Part shown: positions 5,571 to 9,280 of the stretch, piece after piece | How the letters are laid out: the number at the start of each line of letters is the position of its first letter | Numbering within the stretch: the first letter of the stretch is position 1 | Assembly (NCBI GenBank): GCA_013336025.1 | Contig: JAAXUM010000044.1 | Location: forward strand, 1-9,280 | DNA length: 9,280 bases | Direction of reading: 5' to 3' | DNA from: Chlorobiaceae bacterium | GTDB taxonomy: Bacteria; Bacteroidota; Chlorobiia; Chlorobiales; Chlorobiaceae | Notes under the pieces: generated by a model | What the model saw: the letters and a program-made list of their open reading frames with translations, nothing else | Told to the model about the DNA's origin: nothing | The model's database searches: none | Program-made: the position numbers and the translations under genes

Positions 5571-7592
5571 ATGAATGACAATCTGTCGCATGCAGAGACC
5601 GGCGATAAACGATTCGGGCAGCGTCTCGGATTTATTGTTCTGCTGTTTTTCGCTTTTCTTGTTGCCATTATTCTGATGCTGCTCAATATTCAGGTTGTCA
5701 ATGTCAGGAAGTACCAGGAAAAGGCATTAAGGCAGTATGTGAGGATTGTGACCGAAAAAGCACAGCGGGGTGTTATTATTGACCGTCAAGGTCGGATGCT
5801 TGCCGAATCGGTTGAGACGATCTCGTTTTATGCCGACCCGAAGAAGGTCAGGAACACACCGGTAGTCGATAAAGAGGGAAAAGCGGTCATTGGCAGGAAT
5901 AAACGTGAACAGAAAACCCATGACAACACAGCGGAAATTGCCAGGATTTTTTCAGGAGTAACCGGGCAGCCGCAAAGGTTTTATAGCAAGGAACTCAGAA
6001 AGCGGAAAGGCGTTGCTGTACTTGCTCGCAAGCTGCCGGTTGCAAGGGCTTTACCGCTGATGCGGCAAAAGATGCACGGGGTCTGGTATGACAAAGAGCA
6101 GCAACGATATTATCTCAATGTCGCAGCTCAGGTAATCGGGGTTACCGACAGTAAAAACAAGGGGATCAGTGGTCTTGAACTGCAACTTGATAAATCACTT
6201 CGCGGGCAGGACGGTTCAAGGATTTATCAACGTTCAGCCAACGGAAGTCGATACCCGGCTCCCGATGTTCTTCAGCAGGATCCTGAAAACGGAAACTCGG
6301 TTCAGTTAACCATTGATGCCGATATACAGAGCATTGTTGAGGATGAGCTTGCCAGGGCGGTGATCGACTATCAGGCAGGTGCCGCATCAGGAATTGTTAT
6401 GGATGTCAGAACAGGCGAAATTCTTGCGATGGCAAGCAATCCGACCTATGACCTGAACCACAGGGCGACGTGGACTCCTGAAAAGTCACGAAACAGAGCA
6501 GTAACCGACAGTTATGAGCCCGGTTCAACCTTCAAGATCGTCATGGCATCGGCAGGAACAGAGGTGCTTCACAGAAAAGCTGAAGACCGGGTGTTTGCCC
6601 ATAACGGGGTGCTGCCGTTTGGCCGGCTCAGGATCAGGGATCATGAGGCATACGGAACCATTACGTTTCAGGAGGCCATCATGTATTCAAGCAATGTTAT
6701 TGCTGCAAAGACAGCTATGGCCGTAGGGCCCGACAAGTTTTATGCCTATACGAAAAATTTCGGGTTTGGCTCCAAAAGCGGGGTTGGTCTGATTGGAGAG
6801 TCTCCGGGATTTGTCCGTTCTCTGAAAAAATGGGATAAAACAACGCTACCCTGGATGGGTTACGGTTATCAGGTGATGGTAACTCCCTTGCAGATGGTGC
6901 AGGCCTATGCGGCTTTGGCCAATGACGGTGAGCTCATGCGTCCGTTTGTTGTAAAAAAGATTATTGATAGCGAAGGGAAGGTGATCACCGAAAACACTCC
7001 TCAAAAAGTCAGGAAAGTTGTGACAACGGAAACGGCAAGATATCTTGGCCAGAAGTACTTCAAGGCGGTGGTTGACAGCGGCACGGCAAAAAAAGCTGCA
7101 ATTCCGGGCATCAGTGTTGCAGGAAAAACCGGCACAGCGCGCCGGGCAAGAAACGGATCCTATGCCAACCCCGTTTTTATCGCCTCTTTTGTGGGATTTT
7201 TTCCGGTTGAATCTCCGCGATATGCCATGATTATTCTTGTTGAGGAGCCTCGGGGAGTGTATTATGGCGGGGCTGTAGCGGCACCGGTTTTTTCATCAAT
7301 AGCAACGAGAATGCTTGCCTGTTCGGAAGAACTTCAGAAAAATCTTGCCTTTCGGGCTCCTGAACAGGGAGTGCTCGACGCTATTGGAACGGTGGCGGTT
7401 CCCGACCTGCAGGGGCTCAAGGGTCATGACGCCCTGCGTCTGCTTAAATGGCTGGGTCTTGCCATGGAATATACCGGTGATATTGATGGTCTGGTGGTTT
7501 ATCAGAATGTGAAAGCAGGAGTTCCTGTAGAAAAAGAACGCATAATAAGAGTAAAGCTTGCTATGAAGACGGTGAAGAGGACATTCCTGTGA
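5571..7592 (+). CDS. ftsI: Septal peptidoglycan transpeptidase FtsI (PBP3/PbpB) with PASTA domain
   Basis: This class B penicillin-binding protein crosslinks septal peptidoglycan in the periplasm with FtsW. The 673 residues comprise a short cytoplasmic tail, a membrane anchor (about 19-40), a pedestal/dimerisation domain including QRGVIIDRQGRMLA (65-78), and the transpeptidase domain. Its three catalytic motifs are intact: SxxK as PGSTFK with S319 and K322, SxN as S373-S374-N375, and KTG at 519-521 within AGKTGTAR. A single C-terminal PASTA domain (about 606-664, starting VAVPDLQGLKGHDAL) is the arrangement of PbpB/SpoVD-type proteins and is not found in E. coli FtsI. The ATG at 5571 was chosen because AAAGGA (5559-5564) lies 6 bases before it. 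The frame is open back to 5448 inside ftsL, but that extension is not FtsI-like. Gap to ftsL is 28 bases; it overlaps murE by 4. Confidence 0.95.
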   Translation: MNDNLSHAETGDKRFGQRLGFIVLLFFAFLVAIILMLLNIQVVNVRKYQEKALRQYVRIVTEKAQRGVIIDRQGRMLAESVETISFYADPKKVRNTPVVDKEGKAVIGRNKREQKTHDNTAEIARIFSGVTGQPQRFYSKELRKRKGVAVLARKLPVARALPLMRQKMHGVWYDKEQQRYYLNVAAQVIGVTDSKNKGISGLELQLDKSLRGQDGSRIYQRSANGSRYPAPDVLQQDPENGNSVQLTIDADIQSIVEDELARAVIDYQAGAASGIVMDVRTGEILAMASNPTYDLNHRATWTPEKSRNRAVTDSYEPGSTFKIVMASAGTEVLHRKAEDRVFAHNGVLPFGRLRIRDHEAYGTITFQEAIMYSSNVIAAKTAMAVGPDKFYAYTKNFGFGSKSGVGLIGESPGFVRSLKKWDKTTLPWMGYGYQVMVTPLQMVQAYAALANDGELMRPFVVKKIIDSEGKVITENTPQKVRKVVTTETARYLGQKYFKAVVDSGTAKKAAIPGISVAGKTGTARRARNGSYANPVFIASFVGFFPVESPRYAMIILVEEPRGVYYGGAVAAPVFSSIATRMLACSEELQKNLAFRAPEQGVLDAIGTVAVPDLQGLKGHDALRLLKWLGLAMEYTGDIDGLVVYQNVKAGVPVEKERIIRVKLAMKTVKRTFL

Positions 7593-9163
7593 AAAGCATA
7601 CTCATTCGGGATGGAAATCGATCGGTGCTGCTTCCGGATCTTATCCGGCAGATACTCGTTCTTGAAGCGGCAGGCGGGGGCACTGCATCCGTTGCGGTTA
7701 CCATGATCTGCTCCGACTCAAGAGAAGTTCTTCCCGGTGCTCTTTTTGTGGCAGTACGCGGATTTGCAGCCGACGGACACCGATTTATCAGGAGCGCGGT
7801 TGAACGGGGCGCATCGGCCGTTCTTTGCGAAGAGTTTCCGCCTCTGCTTCCCGACCCATCCGTACCCTATCTGAGAGTTGAGGATGCCCGTAAAGCCCTG
7901 GCTCTCGCCGCCCGCCGGTTTTACGATTTTGCGTCCGACGCCCTGAACATTATCGGTGTGACGGGAACAAACGGCAAGACAACAACAGCAAGACTTGTAA
8001 CCACGATGCTCAATGCCTGCGGCGTCAAGGCGGGCTACATCGGCACAAACCTCTGCGCGTTTAATGATCTGGAGATTCCTCTTGAGCGGACAACGCCTGA
8101 AGCGCATATTCTCCACGCCCTTTTCAGGAGGATGCTGGATGGAGGATGCACAGCAGCGGTTATGGAAGTATCCTCACATGCCCTCGTGCTGCAGAGAGTT
8201 TACGGCATAACCTTTCGTGCAGCTGTTTTTACCAATCTGAGCATGGAACATCTTGATTTTCACGAAACCATGCAGGAGTACGCCCGGGCAAAACAGCAGT
8301 TGTTCGACCAGCTTGCTCCGGATGGGTTTGCCGTCATCAACAGCGACGATCCATGGGCAGAGGCAATGGTATCAAAGATAAAACCGGAGAAAAGGTTGTG
8401 CTGCACGCTGGACCGGACAGTGCCGGTTGCTGCAGATGCAGCACGGAGGTATTCGGCCGGGATCATTTCGCAATCGATTGCCTCGGCAACCATTCGGCTC
8501 TGTTTTCCCGACACACAGCAGACAATCAATACTGTTCTTCCGGGACGGTACAACGTCATGAATCTCCTTGAGGCTGCGGCTGTCGGTTCCGGAATGGGCT
8601 TGAGTTCCCATGCGGTTGCGACGGCACTCAATGCTATGCCGGAAGTGGCTGGCAGGATGGAGCGGATCCTTGTACCGGGGCGGCAGGAATTTGCCTTTGT
8701 TGATTATGCGCATACACCGGACGCACTTTTCAATGCGCTTTCAACCCTTAACGCATTGAAAGCCCCGGCCGCCCGTCTTGTCGTGGTATTCGGCTGCGGG
8801 GGAAACAGGGATCGCATGAAGCGGCCGGAAATGGGCCGGATAGCCGCTGAAAACGCTGATCTTGTTATTCTGACTTCCGATAATCCGAGAGATGAAGACC
8901 CGGAAAAGATTATTGATGAAATTGAAAAAGGAATGACAGAGCATAATCATAAAAGAATAACCGATCGAGCTCTTGCTGTAAGAACAGCGGTTGCTCTTCT
9001 TCAGCCGGGAGATGTCCTGCTTGTTGCAGGAAAAGGTCATGAGCAATATCAGGAAACTGCCGGAAAAAAGCACTTTTTTTCAGATCAGGAAACGCTGAGA
9101 ATCGCTTTTATTCAGGAAAATTCCGGGGAGCCGGAAACGGAGTCTGTATGCAGGGACTATTGA
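7589..9163 (+). CDS. murE: UDP-N-acetylmuramoyl-tripeptide synthetase MurE (probable meso-diaminopimelate ligase)
   Basis: MurE adds the third amino acid to UDP-MurNAc-L-Ala-D-Glu in the cytoplasm, with ATP hydrolysis. The 524 residues show all three domains. The N-terminal UDP-binding domain has SDSREVLPGALFVAV (42-56). The ATPase domain has the P-loop VTGTNGKTTT (124-133), ERTTPEA (166-172), EVSSHAL (193-199) and ARAK with K235, the expected carbamylated lysine. The C-terminal domain has DYAHTPDAL (372-380), FGCGGNRDRMKRPEMG (401-416), DNPR (431-434) and GKGHEQYQ (481-488). DNPR is the signature for meso-diaminopimelate rather than lysine. The segment FTNLSMEHLDFH (214-225) has Met-Glu where Arg-Asp is common. 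The GTG start overlaps the ftsI stop as GTGA, 8 bases after GAAGAGG (7574-7580), so translation is probably coupled. Confidence 0.96.
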   Translation: MKSILIRDGNRSVLLPDLIRQILVLEAAGGGTASVAVTMICSDSREVLPGALFVAVRGFAADGHRFIRSAVERGASAVLCEEFPPLLPDPSVPYLRVEDARKALALAARRFYDFASDALNIIGVTGTNGKTTTARLVTTMLNACGVKAGYIGTNLCAFNDLEIPLERTTPEAHILHALFRRMLDGGCTAAVMEVSSHALVLQRVYGITFRAAVFTNLSMEHLDFHETMQEYARAKQQLFDQLAPDGFAVINSDDPWAEAMVSKIKPEKRLCCTLDRTVPVAADAARRYSAGIISQSIASATIRLCFPDTQQTINTVLPGRYNVMNLLEAAAVGSGMGLSSHAVATALNAMPEVAGRMERILVPGRQEFAFVDYAHTPDALFNALSTLNALKAPAARLVVVFGCGGNRDRMKRPEMGRIAAENADLVILTSDNPRDEDPEKIIDEIEKGMTEHNHKRITDRALAVRTAVALLQPGDVLLVAGKGHEQYQETAGKKHFFSDQETLRIAFIQENSGEPETESVCRDY

Positions 9164-9280
9164 GTATCGATGATTTTTCACTGGCTTTTCCGGTTACCGT
9201 TGCCGGAAACGGAGCGGTGCGTCGTCTGGTGACAGATCCGGTTGTGGTTATCGACTCCAGGGCGGTCATTGATGGCGCGA
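9148..9280 (+). CDS. murF: UDP-N-acetylmuramoyl-tripeptide-D-alanyl-D-alanine ligase MurF, N-terminal fragment
   Basis: MurF joins D-Ala-D-Ala to the UDP-MurNAc tripeptide, completing the cytoplasmic precursor. Only the first 44 residues are in the window. They end with VVVIDSRAVIDGA (32-44), the start of the DSR-containing UDP-substrate motif shared by MurE and MurF. The ATG at 9148 is preceded by CGGAG (9138-9142) at 5-base spacing and overlaps the end of murE by 16 bases. Assignment rests on this short motif and on the standard order murE-murF in dcw clusters. The ATPase and C-terminal domains lie beyond the window. Confidence 0.85.
   Translation, partial: MQGLLSIDDFSLAFPVTVAGNGAVRRLVTDPVVVIDSRAVIDGA

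Overview
The window looks like chromosome from a green sulfur bacterium (Chlorobi, Chlorobium/Pelodictyon/Prosthecochloris type). This rests on remembered resemblance of the encoded proteins, especially phosphoglycerate kinase, and on the weak Shine-Dalgarno signals of several genes. No database search was possible, so confidence is moderate. MurE carries the DNPR motif of meso-diaminopimelate ligases, which fits a Gram-negative wall.

The left third (1-3312) is read on the minus strand. In transcription order it holds a YacP-like NYN-domain nuclease gene (2788-3312), a stand-alone type II chorismate mutase (2250-2573), mltG (endolytic murein transglycosylase, 1218-2231) and pgk (phosphoglycerate kinase, from 1116 leftward off the window). 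pgk is interrupted by one in-frame TAA at codon 188. The rest of the gene stays open and conserved up to the window edge, so this is either a very recent nonsense mutation or a base error.

The right two thirds (3623-9280) are the start of the division and cell wall (dcw) cluster on the plus strand: mraZ, rsmH (mraW), ftsL, ftsI (pbpB, with a C-terminal PASTA domain), murE and the first 44 codons of murF. The genes are packed tightly. Four of the five junctions overlap (4, 11, 4 and 16 bases) and the other gap is 28 bases, so this is one translationally coupled operon. Upstream of mraZ are three TGGGN-type boxes on an exact 10-base pitch (3533-3557), the layout of a MraZ autoregulatory operator. 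The operon supplies the transcriptional regulator, a 16S rRNA methyltransferase, two septal peptidoglycan synthesis proteins and the ligases that extend the UDP-MurNAc peptide. MltG on the opposite strand acts on the same glycan polymer.

The two non-coding stretches around the NYN gene (2574-2787 and 3313-3622) are the least ordinary part. The first holds a roughly 140-base MITE-like element with near-perfect 15/16-base terminal inverted repeats and reiterated GTACCCCT units. A 45-base core from its right end recurs, diverged, in the second stretch. The NYN gene is also bracketed by an exact 11-base direct repeat lying 3 bases beyond its stop codon and 2 bases beyond its start codon. No RNA genes, CRISPR arrays or complete insertion sequences were seen.
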